Shown here piece after piece: positions 17,079 through 26,863 of a DNA stretch of 64,000 nt. The notes under the pieces were generated by a model. The model saw only the letters and a program-made list of their open reading frames with translations. It searched no databases and had not been told where the DNA came from. This DNA comes from Citrobacter farmeri (GTDB lineage: Bacteria; Pseudomonadota; Gammaproteobacteria; Enterobacterales; Enterobacteriaceae): positions 2,356,001 through 2,420,000 of the forward strand of contig NZ_CP077291.1 of NCBI RefSeq assembly GCF_019048065.1. Direction: 5' to 3'. The stretch's first letter is position 1, and every line of letters begins with the position of its first letter. Position numbers and translations under genes: made by a program.

Positions 17079-17837
17079 ATGTCCGACTGGAATCCGGCGC
17101 TATATATGCAGTACGGTACAGAACGCTCAAGACCCGCCGCTGAGCTGCTGGCCAGAATTCAACTTGAGCATGTCTCTTCTGTGGTTGATTTGGGATGCGG
17201 ACCTGGTAACAGTACGGCGCTGTTGCAACAACGCTGGCCTGGTGCGAGTATCACCGGCGTTGATACCTCCCCGGCGATGCTGGATGAGGCGCGAAAGGCC
17301 TTACCAAATTGTCATTTCGTTGAAGCGGATATTCGTCAGTTTCAGCCTGTCACTCCGCCCGATGTCATTTACGCCAATGCCTCTTTGCAGTGGATCCCCG
17401 ATCATTATGATCTGTTTCCCCGGCTGGTCGCCCTGCTAAACGTTGACGGCATTCTGGCGGTGCAAATGCCGGATAACTGGCTGGAGCCTTCGCATGTGCT
17501 GATGCGTGAGGTGGCCTATGAACAGGATTATCCAAATCGTGGCCGCGACCCCCTACCCGGCGTTCACGCCTATTATGACATTCTGAGCGAGGCGGGATGC
17601 GACGTGGACATCTGGCGCACAACCTATTATCACAAGATGCGTTCCCATCAGGCGATTATTGACTGGGTCAGCGCGACAGGATTACGCCCCTGGCTGCAGG
17701 ATTTGAATGAACACGAGCGGCAACAATTTCTGAATCGCTATCATCAACTGTTACAGGAGCAATACCCGCTTCAGGAAGATGACCAGATACTGCTGGCATT
17801 TCCCCGCCTGTTCCTGGTTGCGCGCCGCCAGTCCTGA
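17079..17837 (+). CDS. tam: trans-aconitate 2-methyltransferase
   Basis: The 252-residue SAM-dependent methyltransferase closely matches E. coli Tam over its full length (SDWNP start, [13 protein letters not shown] as SAM motif I, NASLQW motif, [36 protein letters not shown]). Tam methylates trans-aconitate, a spontaneous isomerisation product of cis-aconitate that inhibits aconitase. ATG 17079 was chosen for agreement with E. coli and lies eight bases after AGGAG; ATG 17076 is also possible. The gene ends three bases before the stop of the convergent CaiF-like gene. Confidence 0.95.
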   Translation: MSDWNPALYMQYGTERSRPAAELLARIQLEHVSSVVDLGCGPGNSTALLQQRWPGASITGVDTSPAMLDEARKALPNCHFVEADIRQFQPVTPPDVIYANASLQWIPDHYDLFPRLVALLNVDGILAVQMPDNWLEPSHVLMREVAYEQDYPNRGRDPLPGVHAYYDILSEAGCDVDIWRTTYYHKMRSHQAIIDWVSATGLRPWLQDLNEHERQQFLNRYHQLLQEQYPLQEDDQILLAFPRLFLVARRQS

Positions 17838-17839
17838 TC

Positions 17840-18316
17840 TCACTTTCTCAGTGGACAGGCCGCTTTCCAGGCGGCCCGTTTCGCTTCATTGTTCCCTTTT
17901 GGTCGTGTTAATAGCCACTGTGAGAGTTGACGATCGTCCGTTACAGTACTTTTCTTTATCTGACGAGTGACAGGTTGTGCTTTAGCAGGCGTTGACGTTC
18001 CCGTCATCCCCGGTGAAAGTATTTTGACTAATAGCTGACAATGGCCGCCCCGCACCGCCACCTTGCGAACGCTGAATTCAATGTCGCGTTTATCATGCCG
18101 GTGACAGAGATAATGCAGAATCCCGCTGGCCCGGCGCAGGTCAATATGAAATGCCTGGCTTACGTCATTACGTGAAAATTCTTTTTTGCGCTGAAATCCC
18201 CACCAGGCCACGGCCCTGAACAGTGGCATTTCCCCTAAGTGCTGGATTTCTTCGGGCATGTGAAAACGATGCTCCATGCGTTTTTTTGCGCTGGAGGACG
18301 ATGGTTTAACAAACAT
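17840..18316 (-). CDS. CaiF/GrlA-family transcriptional regulator
   Basis: The protein is about 158 residues from ATG 18316, which follows AAGGGAA at a good distance; a longer frame to 18382 lacks a ribosome site. The central part (about residues 20-100: MPEEIQHLGEMPLFRAVAWWGFQ, SRNDVSQAFHIDLRRASGILHYL) is typical of the CaiF/GrlA family. That family includes the carnitine regulator CaiF and GrlA, the activator of the attaching-and-effacing pathogenicity island. The C-terminus is basic. The gene lies downstream of the autotransporter on the same strand, behind its terminator. A role in controlling that surface protein is a guess from position. Confidence 0.75.
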   Translation of the reverse strand: MFVKPSSSSAKKRMEHRFHMPEEIQHLGEMPLFRAVAWWGFQRKKEFSRNDVSQAFHIDLRRASGILHYLCHRHDKRDIEFSVRKVAVRGGHCQLLVKILSPGMTGTSTPAKAQPVTRQIKKSTVTDDRQLSQWLLTRPKGNNEAKRAAWKAACPLRK

Positions 18317-18543
18317 CGCATTCCCTTGATAAATATTGGCCTGAATATCAGGTGGATTAAAAACGTTCAGTACATTTATCACGTAAATACAGTGGATTTA
18401 TTTGATCTCAATACGCCTGAGATAAATCACTTTAATTACCTTGTAACGGAGGTTTCCTGCGTTATTCGTCAGGTAATAGAGTGATGCAGTCTATTAATTC
18501 ACACTTTTCGTTAATAGTGCTGGAAAGTGTTGATGATAAAGAC

Positions 18544-18573
18544 ACCCCGCACATCCTGCAGGATGCGCGGGGT
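18544..18573 (-). terminator. terminator after the first autotransporter
   Basis: A long GC-rich hairpin has outer arms ACCCCGC (18544-18550) and GCGGGGT (18567-18573) and inner arms CATCC/GGATG. It is followed on the minus strand by GTCTTTATC. It begins seven bases past the autotransporter stop. Confidence 0.75.
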
Positions 18574-18579
18574 TAAGCG

Positions 18580-21369
18580 CTAAAAGAGCACTTTTAAACC
18601 AAGCACTGCCTGGGTATCGCTAAATCCATCACTTCCGATCTGCTGACCGATATTTCCCCACAGATGCATACGCCAATTTATTTTCGCCTCGACGCCCGTT
18701 CTGAGCTCTGCAATATTTTTCGCGCCATCGACCGATCCGCTGATCTCATTCATTAAGACCGTATCATTGCGCGTATTATGCAGCCAGTTCATCTCAACAA
18801 AAGGCTGAAAGAGTCGATTTTTGCCTTCATCGCGTATAGAGTAGCCCTGCATGAAGGCTTTTACCCCAAGACGACTGTGTAAATTACCCTTCCCTTTATC
18901 CCGCACCCATGTGCCGTTATCTTCAAGGTGATCGTCGGCAGAGACGCCCATCCAGATTAACTGTGCTTGCGGTTGCAGCCAGTAACTCATTTGCGGTTGT
19001 TCAACCAGTTTAACGGTATGCCCCATCTCAAGCGACGCAGTCATTCCTTTTGAGCGATAATGTTCTTCCGCCAGAGACTCCCCGCGCACCGTGTTATCAA
19101 ACCAGTTGTAGAGCACCCATGCGTCGATCCAGGTACCCTCTTTCGCGGCGTTATCAGCATACCATGTTGCATACAAACCAGCGCTGTAACCCGAAATCGT
19201 GCCATCAGCACGGTAGTGGGATAATGCCGACCGGGTGTTGCTCTGGCTGTTGGCATAGCCGGTCATGACACCAAGATGCCAGCGATCCTCCAGGCCGGAA
19301 CTCCACTGAGCCAGATCACCTCCAATCTGCACCACATAGCGATGATTCTGGCTGCTTAGCTGTCCGGTACGATCATGAAAACGGGTATGCCCACCGACAT
19401 TACGTAACCACATGCTGGTGACGCGCGCTTCCCCGGTGATTGGATCGATATACTGTGTTTCACCCAACCGATCGTGTAGACGGGTAGCAAACAGGGTGTT
19501 TGCTGCCCTTTTGTTTGCCAGGTATGCCCCCATTTCCGGACGCATCACCACGGCAGATGACCGCTCGATGCCTGGGGTCGGCGCAGGTAATGGAGCCTGT
19601 TCATCCTCTTTCGGTTCGATAATGTGGTCAGGGTCATCCACAGGATCGGTATCGTCAACGGGTGCCCAGGTATTGACCAGATACCAGTGGTTGGAATCCA
19701 CGATCCCGTCATCATTTTCACTTTCCACTCCACGTAGAAGCGCATAATCATACGCCCCGGCAACCAGACGGTTTTGGGCAGCAAATTCACCAGCAGAATC
19801 CCCGGCCACCTGGACCACTCGCGCACCGTTCAGATCGCCGAGCGTGACACTGCCTAATTCCTTCAACACGACCCGGGTTGTTCCCGCGGTGTTTCCTGAA
19901 ACACTAAGCTGGTTAACCACCGGTTTTTGCTGCACTTGATCTTGCGCGGTGTTCAGGATAAGTAAGCCATTGTCACTGGTATAATCGCCCCTCACCATCA
20001 GGACATTGCTGGACATCGCCAGAATATCTCGATTGGGCAAAGGCCCGCCAAAGCTCAGTGTACCATCAAGCTGAAGTGACTGAATGGTCTGACTGTAACC
20101 GTTCAGTTCGAGCGTAGCGCCCTGTGCAACAGTGAAATCAGAGCTCGGGCTAAAGCCTGTGCCACTCCCAGCTCTGAGCGTTCCGCGACTGATGTGAGTA
20201 TTTCCGTTATAACGATTATCGCCACTCAGTAGCGTAGTGCCCGGACCGCAATGGTTTACATTCCCATAGCCTTTTATTGCTGTACGCAAAGTATAATCAT
20301 CACTGGTGTGGTTGAAGTTCAGCGTTGCGGTACTGTTATTCTGATTTGTGTCGCTCAGAATGATGAGTGGCGTCTCGACATCTCCCGCTTGTTGCGCGGC
20401 TTCACCGGGCTTGCCGCCTATATTGATCGTGGCGGTACTTCCGGTTCCAATGCCGAGTCTGATTTTCTCTGCGACCTTAATTTTGCCGCCGTTACTGATA
20501 TTGAGTTCGCCTCTTGCATCATTTGGGCTGACGTCAAATCCACCCAAAATGAGTGAGGTACCGACTTCTAAAAGAGAATTTTCGCCATCGATATTCACGA
20601 CGCCATTCCCTTTGCGATTTGCGTTTAACGTCTTTCCGACATAGCCAATATTCATGTGCCTATAAACTGAAAGTTGACCACCATTTAAAATATCCACTCG
20701 CCCTTCAGCTTGATCGCCCACAACGGCCCAACTGGAGCTGACCGCAGAATTCGCACCTTCAATCGTGGTCATTCCCTTTGCCTCGGCATAAAACTCGCCA
20801 ATGCGCAGTTCGCCAATGCTGGAGATCTGACTTCCCTCTTTAACGATTAATCTTCCATCGCCGTTATTTTTTCCCACAAACAAATTCTTGCCGCTAAGAT
20901 CCCATTGCGCCCCCTTGGTTAACGTCACCATACCGATGGCAGCATCACCAATTGTACCCACTGATGATTTAATAGTGCGCCCTGTTATTGTCAGTTCGCC
21001 TGTTGTCCCCTTTCCGACAGTCAGGGAGCCAAACTCACGCCAGCCCTGCTCGTCATTCTCTTCAGCAGATAAAATCACTTGGGTATTATTGTTGATAAGG
21101 ACACTACTGTCAGGAGCAGTGGGCGTCCAGGTAGCCATCACGTAATTTGCCGCTTTAAGTTTTTTCTCAGTACAATATGTTGCCAATTCACTTTCGCAAC
21201 GTACCGCTTCCGCCAGCAGGCTTGTCGGTGCAATAAGTCCGCTGGTAGCAAGTAACAGCCCGGGAATAACCGGCAATGGTGACAGAGACTTTATTGATGC
21301 CGGTAACGGCGGCGAATTTTTCATATCGACGCATGAAGTGTTGTTCATTCCTGATTGAATGACGTTCAT
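18580..21369 (-). CDS. AIDA/pertactin-type autotransporter adhesin
   Basis: The 929-residue protein is a classical type Va autotransporter. A long N-terminus with a hydrophobic segment (residues about 35-53) serves as signal peptide. A beta-helix passenger follows (about 60-560) built from repeats such as GELTITG, GRVDILNGGQLSVY and GVVNIDGENSLLEVG. Next come an acidic Pro/Asp linker (about 575-610, DDTDPVDDPDH) and a C-terminal barrel (about 640-929) ending in the outer-membrane signature GLKVLF. Unusually, two cysteines lie at the passenger start (VRCESELATYC). The passenger is clearly related to the partial autotransporter at 62997 (NIGGxxGEAxQxAG, LNFNH, GxGxVNHxG). It probably acts in adhesion or biofilm; its ligand is unknown. 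Confidence 0.92.
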   Translation of the reverse strand: MNVIQSGMNNTSCVDMKNSPPLPASIKSLSPLPVIPGLLLATSGLIAPTSLLAEAVRCESELATYCTEKKLKAANYVMATWTPTAPDSSVLINNNTQVILSAEENDEQGWREFGSLTVGKGTTGELTITGRTIKSSVGTIGDAAIGMVTLTKGAQWDLSGKNLFVGKNNGDGRLIVKEGSQISSIGELRIGEFYAEAKGMTTIEGANSAVSSSWAVVGDQAEGRVDILNGGQLSVYRHMNIGYVGKTLNANRKGNGVVNIDGENSLLEVGTSLILGGFDVSPNDARGELNISNGGKIKVAEKIRLGIGTGSTATINIGGKPGEAAQQAGDVETPLIILSDTNQNNSTATLNFNHTSDDYTLRTAIKGYGNVNHCGPGTTLLSGDNRYNGNTHISRGTLRAGSGTGFSPSSDFTVAQGATLELNGYSQTIQSLQLDGTLSFGGPLPNRDILAMSSNVLMVRGDYTSDNGLLILNTAQDQVQQKPVVNQLSVSGNTAGTTRVVLKELGSVTLGDLNGARVVQVAGDSAGEFAAQNRLVAGAYDYALLRGVESENDDGIVDSNHWYLVNTWAPVDDTDPVDDPDHIIEPKEDEQAPLPAPTPGIERSSAVVMRPEMGAYLANKRAANTLFATRLHDRLGETQYIDPITGEARVTSMWLRNVGGHTRFHDRTGQLSSQNHRYVVQIGGDLAQWSSGLEDRWHLGVMTGYANSQSNTRSALSHYRADGTISGYSAGLYATWYADNAAKEGTWIDAWVLYNWFDNTVRGESLAEEHYRSKGMTASLEMGHTVKLVEQPQMSYWLQPQAQLIWMGVSADDHLEDNGTWVRDKGKGNLHSRLGVKAFMQGYSIRDEGKNRLFQPFVEMNWLHNTRNDTVLMNEISGSVDGAKNIAELRTGVEAKINWRMHLWGNIGQQIGSDGFSDTQAVLGLKVLF

Positions 21370-21591
21370 AGATAATCCTCCTGATCATCGTTTAACATCC
21401 TGATATGCACTCATGGCATGCGGATGTTTTAAGAACGCCTTAAATCGCGGATCAAGGGTTATTTACGATCTTACAAAAATTATGCAGGCATTATCAGAAA
21501 TTCAATTATCAGCAATAAGGTAATCCTGAAAATCATCGTTAGCGCATTGACACGCACTACCTGTCGTTCATTTACTGAAGAGTCCTTTCTT

Positions 21592-22506
21592 TTACGTCAA
21601 CTGGTAGTGCTTATCCGGCATCAGTTTCGGCGGAATGGCTGATTCATCATTCATTTGCAGGAGGTCAATTTCGATTGCGTTGCAGATGGCATCAAGAGGT
21701 AAATCATTATTTTCCGTGCCAAACGGATCCTCCAGCTCTTCTGCCAGGGCATCCAGAGAGATAAAGGTGTAGGAGATGAGTACCGAAATAAAGGGGGTCA
21801 TATAGTGCAGATCGACCACCAGAGCAAAAGGAAGCATGATGCAAAACAGATAAACCGTGCGATGAAGGATCAGCGTGTAAGCAAACGGCACCGGCGTATT
21901 GGCAATTCTTTCGCATCCGGCAAGAACGGCGGACATGTCGTTTAATCGATTGTTCAGGCTATGAAACAAGATATCCGAGAGTTGCCCATCGCGTCGACGC
22001 GTCGCCAGCCATTCTCCCATTATCAGCAAAATACGGTTTGCCGGAGAGTGAGAAGCAAACACGCGCTGCAGATCTTCCGGACTAAGATACTTCGCTAACG
22101 GCTCCGCCTGCGGTTTGCGCCGCAGCGTCATACGCAGACAGTGAGCGAAGGCGATTTGTAGCCGAACAAACTGCCCTAACTCGCGGTCATCCGGTAAAAC
22201 CGTTTTGACTTCCCGCAGTAACGAGCGGGAAGCGATCATCAGTTGCCCCCAGAGTTGACGCGCCTCAACATAACGGGAGTAACAGGCGTTATTGCGAAAC
22301 CCCAAAAAGATTGCGATCGCCACACCGAGAATGCTGAACGGCGCGAGGGTAAATTTGATACCCAGCATCGTATACCACGGCAGCAGGACGATCACGGCAA
22401 TAGACAGCAGAAAATTGAGCAGTAAACGGGAAGAGATTTTTGCTAACACGGAGCCGTGCCAGACAAATATCAGGCGTAGCCAGTGCTGCTGGGGACGAAC
22501 GATCAT
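21592..22506 (-). CDS. yneE: bestrophin-like channel protein YneE
   Basis: The 304-residue protein matches E. coli YneE (MIVRPQQHWLR, FRNNACYSRYVEARQLWGQLM, LISYTFISLDALAEELEDPFG). It belongs to the bestrophin/RFP-TM family, of which a bacterial member forms a pentameric ion channel. Hydrophobic segments lie near residues 25-65 and 205-250. The start was set at ATG 22506 from agreement with E. coli. An in-frame ATG at 22539 would add 11 residues, and neither start has a strong ribosome site. It stands alone between the first autotransporter and uxaB. Confidence 0.92.
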   Translation of the reverse strand: MIVRPQQHWLRLIFVWHGSVLAKISSRLLLNFLLSIAVIVLLPWYTMLGIKFTLAPFSILGVAIAIFLGFRNNACYSRYVEARQLWGQLMIASRSLLREVKTVLPDDRELGQFVRLQIAFAHCLRMTLRRKPQAEPLAKYLSPEDLQRVFASHSPANRILLIMGEWLATRRRDGQLSDILFHSLNNRLNDMSAVLAGCERIANTPVPFAYTLILHRTVYLFCIMLPFALVVDLHYMTPFISVLISYTFISLDALAEELEDPFGTENNDLPLDAICNAIEIDLLQMNDESAIPPKLMPDKHYQLT

Positions 22507-22687
22507 GACGTTTTTCGGAAAGGAGATGAATCCGGTCATTAAACGTGATATGGATCAAATTTTCAAGTCAGTTGAAAGTGACTTCGTCCTCAGATGGTCT
22601 CTGCCAGACTTCCTACAGCGCCGGGCTGAAAGATGTACTAATGAGCGAACTAAATTGTATGTTGTAACTATATAGCCGGTATAAGAA

Positions 22688-22705
22688 ACCCGGCCTTAGC
22701 CGGGT
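22688..22705 (-). terminator. terminator after uxaB
   Basis: ACCCGGC (22688-22694) pairs with GCCGGGT (22699-22705) around a 4-base loop and is followed by TTCTT on the minus strand, seven bases after the uxaB stop. Confidence 0.75.
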
Positions 22706-22712
22706 CACTGTG

Positions 22713-24164
22713 TTAGCACAACGGTTTCACCGCTTCACGCATACCCTTGGTCAAAATGGCATCGAGATCGGCCGTCACCTGCTCAACCAGCCCCGCCACT
22801 TTCGTCAGGTCCTGTTCCCAGTGCGCTTCTACCGCCAGAACGTCACTCACCAGTTGCTGAGTCGTGATCTGACGATCGCTATGCTGGCTCCAGAGCTGTT
22901 GAAAACGGGTCATCCAGTGCGCATCGTCCTGAACCGGATAAGATTCCCCGTTACGTTCACCGCGATAGAAAGCGATCAGTGCAGCTAACGCGAAGGTCAG
23001 ACGAGCCGGCAGTTTGCCGTTCGCCTTCTGCCCTGCCAGTAACTGCGGAAGAATACGGGTACGGAATTTGGTCATCCCGTTCAGCGCAATCGACAGTAGC
23101 TGGTGCTTGATGAACGGGTTGCGAAAGCGTCCGGTTACTGCACTGGCAAATGATTCCAGTTCATCACGCGGCAGATCGAGAACCGGGATGATCTCTTCAT
23201 AAATCGCTTTATCGACAAAGGCACAAATCTCTGTGTCATTCATCGCCTCGCCAACCGTATCGAGTCCGGCCTGGAATGCCACCGGCACCAGCGCGGTGTG
23301 CGCGCCGTTAAGGATGGCGACTTTGCGCTCTTTATAGGGCTTAATATCGTCCACAATCAAAACGTTAAGCGGATATTTATCAAGACGCAGTTCTGTGGCC
23401 AGTGATTTCGGCCCCTGAATGACAAACAGGTAGAAGTGTTCGGCGGTATCAAGGAAAGCATCGTGATAGCCCAGGTCGGCTTCCAGTTGCGCCGCTTCGT
23501 CGCGCGGGTAACCCGTGACGATACGGTCCACCAGCGTGGAGCAGAAGACGTTTGCCCGATCCAGCCAGGTGATAAATGCCGCAGGCAGTGCCCACTCTTG
23601 AGCATAGCGCAGCACCAGTTCACGCAGCGCATCACCATTATAATCAATCAGTTCGCAAGGGATGATGATCCAGCCTTTATCCTGCGCACCGTTGAAATGA
23701 CTGTAGCGTTCAAACAGCAGACGCGTCAGTTTCGCCGGATAACTGACCGCCGGGGCATCATCAAATTTATCGCCGGCATGATAACTGATGCCCGCTTCAG
23801 TCGTGTTAGAGAACACAAAACGCATCTCAGGATTGTGCGCCAGTTTCAGGAACGCATCGTAATCGCCGTAAACGCTAATTTCACGATTCACCGAACGAAT
23901 CAAACGCGCATCGCTGACGGCTTCGCCCTGTTCATTCAGACCACGAATGATTGTCGTGTAGAGGCCATCCTGCGTACTGAGTGAAGGTGGGAATGTACTT
24001 TCAATAGGTCGAACGATGACCACACCAGAATTCAGATCGGTATGTTCATTCAGGAGATCTACTTGCCAGTCAACAAAGGCGCGAAGGAAGTTACCTTCAC
24101 CAAACTGAATAATGCGTTCAGGATAGTGAGCACCGGGAAAATCGCGACGGTTAAGTGTTTTCAC
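22713..24164 (-). CDS. uxaB: tagaturonate reductase (altronate oxidoreductase)
   Basis: The 483-residue protein matches E. coli UxaB almost throughout ([24 protein letters not shown] as nucleotide-binding region, [30 protein letters not shown] as catalytic Lys/Asn/His region of the mannitol dehydrogenase family). It reduces D-tagaturonate to D-altronate with NADH in galacturonate breakdown. The start is GTG 24164 after GAAAGGGAA. Upstream, at 24192-24218, there is a candidate operator with an ExuR-type half site. Confidence 0.96.
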   Translation of the reverse strand: MKTLNRRDFPGAHYPERIIQFGEGNFLRAFVDWQVDLLNEHTDLNSGVVIVRPIESTFPPSLSTQDGLYTTIIRGLNEQGEAVSDARLIRSVNREISVYGDYDAFLKLAHNPEMRFVFSNTTEAGISYHAGDKFDDAPAVSYPAKLTRLLFERYSHFNGAQDKGWIIIPCELIDYNGDALRELVLRYAQEWALPAAFITWLDRANVFCSTLVDRIVTGYPRDEAAQLEADLGYHDAFLDTAEHFYLFVIQGPKSLATELRLDKYPLNVLIVDDIKPYKERKVAILNGAHTALVPVAFQAGLDTVGEAMNDTEICAFVDKAIYEEIIPVLDLPRDELESFASAVTGRFRNPFIKHQLLSIALNGMTKFRTRILPQLLAGQKANGKLPARLTFALAALIAFYRGERNGESYPVQDDAHWMTRFQQLWSQHSDRQITTQQLVSDVLAVEAHWEQDLTKVAGLVEQVTADLDAILTKGMREAVKPLC

Positions 24165-24191
24165 AATGGGTTCCCTTTCGATTAGTCATAC

Positions 24192-24218
24192 AACCTGATT
24201 AAATTGGTAGAACAGGTT
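24192..24218. promoter_or_regulatory. candidate ExuR/UxuR operator upstream of uxaB
   Basis: AACCTG (24192-24197) and CAGGTT (24213-24218) are inverted arms around AAATTGGTA (24201-24209), which equals one half of the ExuR consensus as I remember it. The other half is poorly conserved, so this is tentative. Confidence 0.35.
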
Positions 24219-24270
24219 AGCAAAACTTTTCGAGAGTAAAACCCTGTTTTGATCAATTCATGACGACTAT

Positions 24271-24798
24271 TTATAGAGATTTATAGAAAAGCGTGGTCCC
24301 TGTCAGCTTTCCATCGGGCATCAGCGCATAGTCCGGGATCTCACCGGCTTTGATCCAACCACAAGAGTGGTAGAACAACTCAGCATCGCTTCCCGTTGCG
24401 GTATCCAGCACCAGCTGCGTTTTTTGCTGCTGCCTTGCGCTCGCTTCCAGCGCCATCATGAGCTGACGGGCTAATCCCTGACGTCGGGCGCTGGAATGAA
24501 CGAGTAGTTTCGCGACGTCCGCACGATGAGGTTGATTTTCCGGTTGCTGGACAATGAGTTGAACCGTACCGACAATTACGCCAGAAGCGTTGTCGATCGC
24601 AAGGACGACACGCTCTCCTCTGCCTGCACTTTGCGCGACGCCATGCCAGAACTCACGCGCTTTTGACGGTTCAAAGGGTAAAACAAAACTAACCGATGCG
24701 CCGCGTATCACGCAGTCGCTCAGGACGTCACAAAGCTCATCGATCCTTGCCTCGATGGCTTCTGCATCCAGTACATAACAGGGTTTTGATGGGGGCAT
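24271..24798 (-). CDS. GNAT-family N-acetyltransferase
   Basis: The 175-residue GNAT protein has acetyl-CoA-binding features in ADVAKLLVHSSARRQGLARQLMMALE (RxxGxA loop near residue 112) and the downstream LVLDTATGSDAELFYHSCGW. The start ATG 24798 has GGAGACAAC directly upstream. Single-domain GNATs of this kind acetylate small molecules or antibiotics; nothing in the sequence fixes the substrate. It is not part of an obvious operon, since uxaB and the diguanylate cyclase flank it at about 100 and 75 bases. Confidence 0.8.
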   Translation of the reverse strand: MPPSKPCYVLDAEAIEARIDELCDVLSDCVIRGASVSFVLPFEPSKAREFWHGVAQSAGRGERVVLAIDNASGVIVGTVQLIVQQPENQPHRADVAKLLVHSSARRQGLARQLMMALEASARQQQKTQLVLDTATGSDAELFYHSCGWIKAGEIPDYALMPDGKLTGTTLFYKSL

Positions 24799-24873
24799 GT
24801 TGTCTCCTTAAATTGAGACAACACCATGCACTTAACATTGTGATAACACAACGGGCAATGACATAGGATATTG

Positions 24874-26325
24874 TTATGCCAGATCGCTTTCGGTGAAGAC
24901 TGCACTGCCAGTATGGCGGGCGCTGGTACGATTACGACCTTCTTTCTTCGACCGGTAGAGGCACTCATCCGCTTCAACCATCAATTTGTTGAATACGTCC
25001 GTCAGCGAATGGGCGCCAATACTGCCATTTCCAAGGCCAATGCTGACCGTCGAATAGATGTTCTGCTGGTTCCAGATGAAGGGCTGCTGTGCGACCGCTT
25101 TACGGATATTTTCCGCCAGTAGCATTCCCTCTTCGGGATGCGTCGAGGGGACCACGACGACAAACTCCTCCCCTCCCATGCGCGCCACCAGTCCCCGATC
25201 GCCGACAATCCGTTGAATGCGCTGCGCAAACACGCTGAGTACCAGATCGCCGCATTCATGGCCGAAGTTATCATTAATGCTCTTGAAAAAGTCGATATCC
25301 AGAAGCATGACGGTAATATGCTGCGAGCGCGGATATTCCTGACGCTTCAGCGCTTCATAAAGTCCGGAACGGGAATAGACCTGGGTGAGAAAATCGAAAT
25401 CAGCGCGCAGGGAAACCTGCTTCATCAAGGAATTAATTGCCGCTACGCTGACCGAAACCATAATGGGGCAAATCGCCATCGTGGCGATGCCCAGTCGTGC
25501 GGAAAACATCTGCGGCGCAGACAACGGCGACGCCACCGCAATATTGATAATCGAATTTGCCACCAGCACGATTTCAACGGCACCGGTAATAAAGGTCAGC
25601 AAACAGGTGACCTGAGGGGTATAACGCACCGCACACCAGATCAGCGCCGGCAGCGGGAAGGCCAGGCTTCCTGCACCACCAATGATAACTGATGCCAGTA
25701 CTGAGATAATTAACGCCGCCACCGGCATCAGCTGTTCAGGCCTGAAGCGTTTTACCGCGCCCGGAATACCCAGCGTCAACATGCAGGGCACGATCAGCAC
25801 CCCTGTCGAAAATTGCTCGCTAAACCAGTCTGCAACCAGCGGCCAGAATGAAAGTCGATCGATACCCACTGACCCCACAGCGCCCAATATTGCGCAGAGC
25901 AGTGCCGCAATCAGACAGTAATTAAATAAGCGTAACGCACTGATGGGCTCATATTTATTTTTCCCCAGTCGCTTATCGCGGATCACCAGTTGGGCGACAA
26001 TCACGATAAAAACCATGTTGGAGAGATTAATGACAACCGACACCCATCCCCACTCGGTGGTGATCGCATCATAACCCAGCATTGCAACGTAGCTGACAGC
26101 ATAATAATGCAGTTTATTAAGCCAGACATAGCGGGCAAAAACCCCGGCGATCACGCCGTTTAACGGCCAGAACAGAGAAAGCTCATGCACCAGACGCAGT
26201 TCCGCACCAATAAAGTAGAACAGTGTCGTTAAAGCGAAAATAGCGCTGGCATTACGCAGTGGATGACCTTCCTGAAACAACCTGAAAGTCGGAATGTGAA
26301 GTGCGTGCATTAAATATCTATCCAT
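24874..26325 (-). CDS. dgcF: MASE1-GGDEF diguanylate cyclase (DgcF/YneF-like)
   Basis: The protein is about 483 residues from ATG 26325; in-frame ATGs at 26457, 26406 and 26310 make the start uncertain. Residues about 28-300 contain eight or so hydrophobic helices of the MASE1 sensory type, and residues about 305-470 are a GGDEF domain. The active motif GGEEF is intact at 384-388 and the substrate loop LLDIDFFKSINDNFGHECGD is intact. The inhibitory RxxD site expected just before it is absent, so product inhibition through that site is unlikely. It makes cyclic di-GMP at the inner membrane. Position between uxaB and yneG supports identity with E. coli yneF. Confidence 0.88.
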   Translation of the reverse strand: MDRYLMHALHIPTFRLFQEGHPLRNASAIFALTTLFYFIGAELRLVHELSLFWPLNGVIAGVFARYVWLNKLHYYAVSYVAMLGYDAITTEWGWVSVVINLSNMVFIVIVAQLVIRDKRLGKNKYEPISALRLFNYCLIAALLCAILGAVGSVGIDRLSFWPLVADWFSEQFSTGVLIVPCMLTLGIPGAVKRFRPEQLMPVAALIISVLASVIIGGAGSLAFPLPALIWCAVRYTPQVTCLLTFITGAVEIVLVANSIINIAVASPLSAPQMFSARLGIATMAICPIMVSVSVAAINSLMKQVSLRADFDFLTQVYSRSGLYEALKRQEYPRSQHITVMLLDIDFFKSINDNFGHECGDLVLSVFAQRIQRIVGDRGLVARMGGEEFVVVVPSTHPEEGMLLAENIRKAVAQQPFIWNQQNIYSTVSIGLGNGSIGAHSLTDVFNKLMVEADECLYRSKKEGRNRTSARHTGSAVFTESDLA

Positions 26326-26346
26326 ATAATTGCCGTTGGCAATTAT
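26326..26346. promoter_or_regulatory. perfect 9-bp inverted repeat at the dgcF start
   Basis: ATAATTGCC (26326-26334) and GGCAATTAT (26338-26346) flank a 3-base spacer immediately before ATG 26325. It could be a repressor site or an mRNA hairpin that hides the start region. Confidence 0.55.
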
Positions 26347-26503
26347 CTCTGGGGAATGATTATAATATTTAAGAGAATAGCATGAATTATTCTCAAAGAT
26401 AGTCATCCCCCGCTGCGTTAGCCTATTATTTTGGTAAACTCCGCAGCCATTAACCACGATTACTTTATGGTTATTTCAAGTGGCGTTTGTAACCATTTAA
26501 TTA

Positions 26504-26863
26504 TTACGGTTTATTCATTTGGATGACTAACCAGTGATGGATAACGGCAACCACATACTGCTGTTGCTCCTCGCTCAGCGGCTGTCCCTGCGCAATATTA
26601 TGCCACTTAGCAAGGCAACCACGACAGCAGGTCGCCGTGGCATGCTGGGCGATAAACACCGGGTGGCCGCGCATCGGTGTTTGCTTGCCATCATTGACAG
26701 GTATCGCCGGGGCAAGCCGCTTCGCCACAAAATCGGCTGCATGCCGGTCGATAACCTCCGCACCTTTATCCCAACAATACTGTCTCTCTTTTGTTCCCAG
26801 ACGAAAACGGGAACGAAACGGTGAGCGCGACAGGCGAGCAAAAAGTGGATCAAACGTAGTCAT
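26504..26863 (-). CDS. yneG: DUF4186 protein YneG
   Basis: The 119-residue protein matches E. coli YneG (LFARLSRSPFRSRF, LGTKERQYC, KQTPMRGHPVFIAQHATATCCRGCLAKWH). The CCRGC cluster and nearby histidines look able to bind metal. The function is not known to me. Its ATG at 26863 shares a base with the glsB stop, so it is translated as the second gene of a glsB-yneG unit. Confidence 0.92.
   Translation of the reverse strand: MTTFDPLFARLSRSPFRSRFRLGTKERQYCWDKGAEVIDRHAADFVAKRLAPAIPVNDGKQTPMRGHPVFIAQHATATCCRGCLAKWHNIAQGQPLSEEQQQYVVAVIHHWLVIQMNKP

Noticed and set aside
23436..23984. Open frame of 182 codons on the plus strand
   Set aside because: It lies opposite uxaB, which is conserved along its whole length. 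There is no start signal or recognisable motif.
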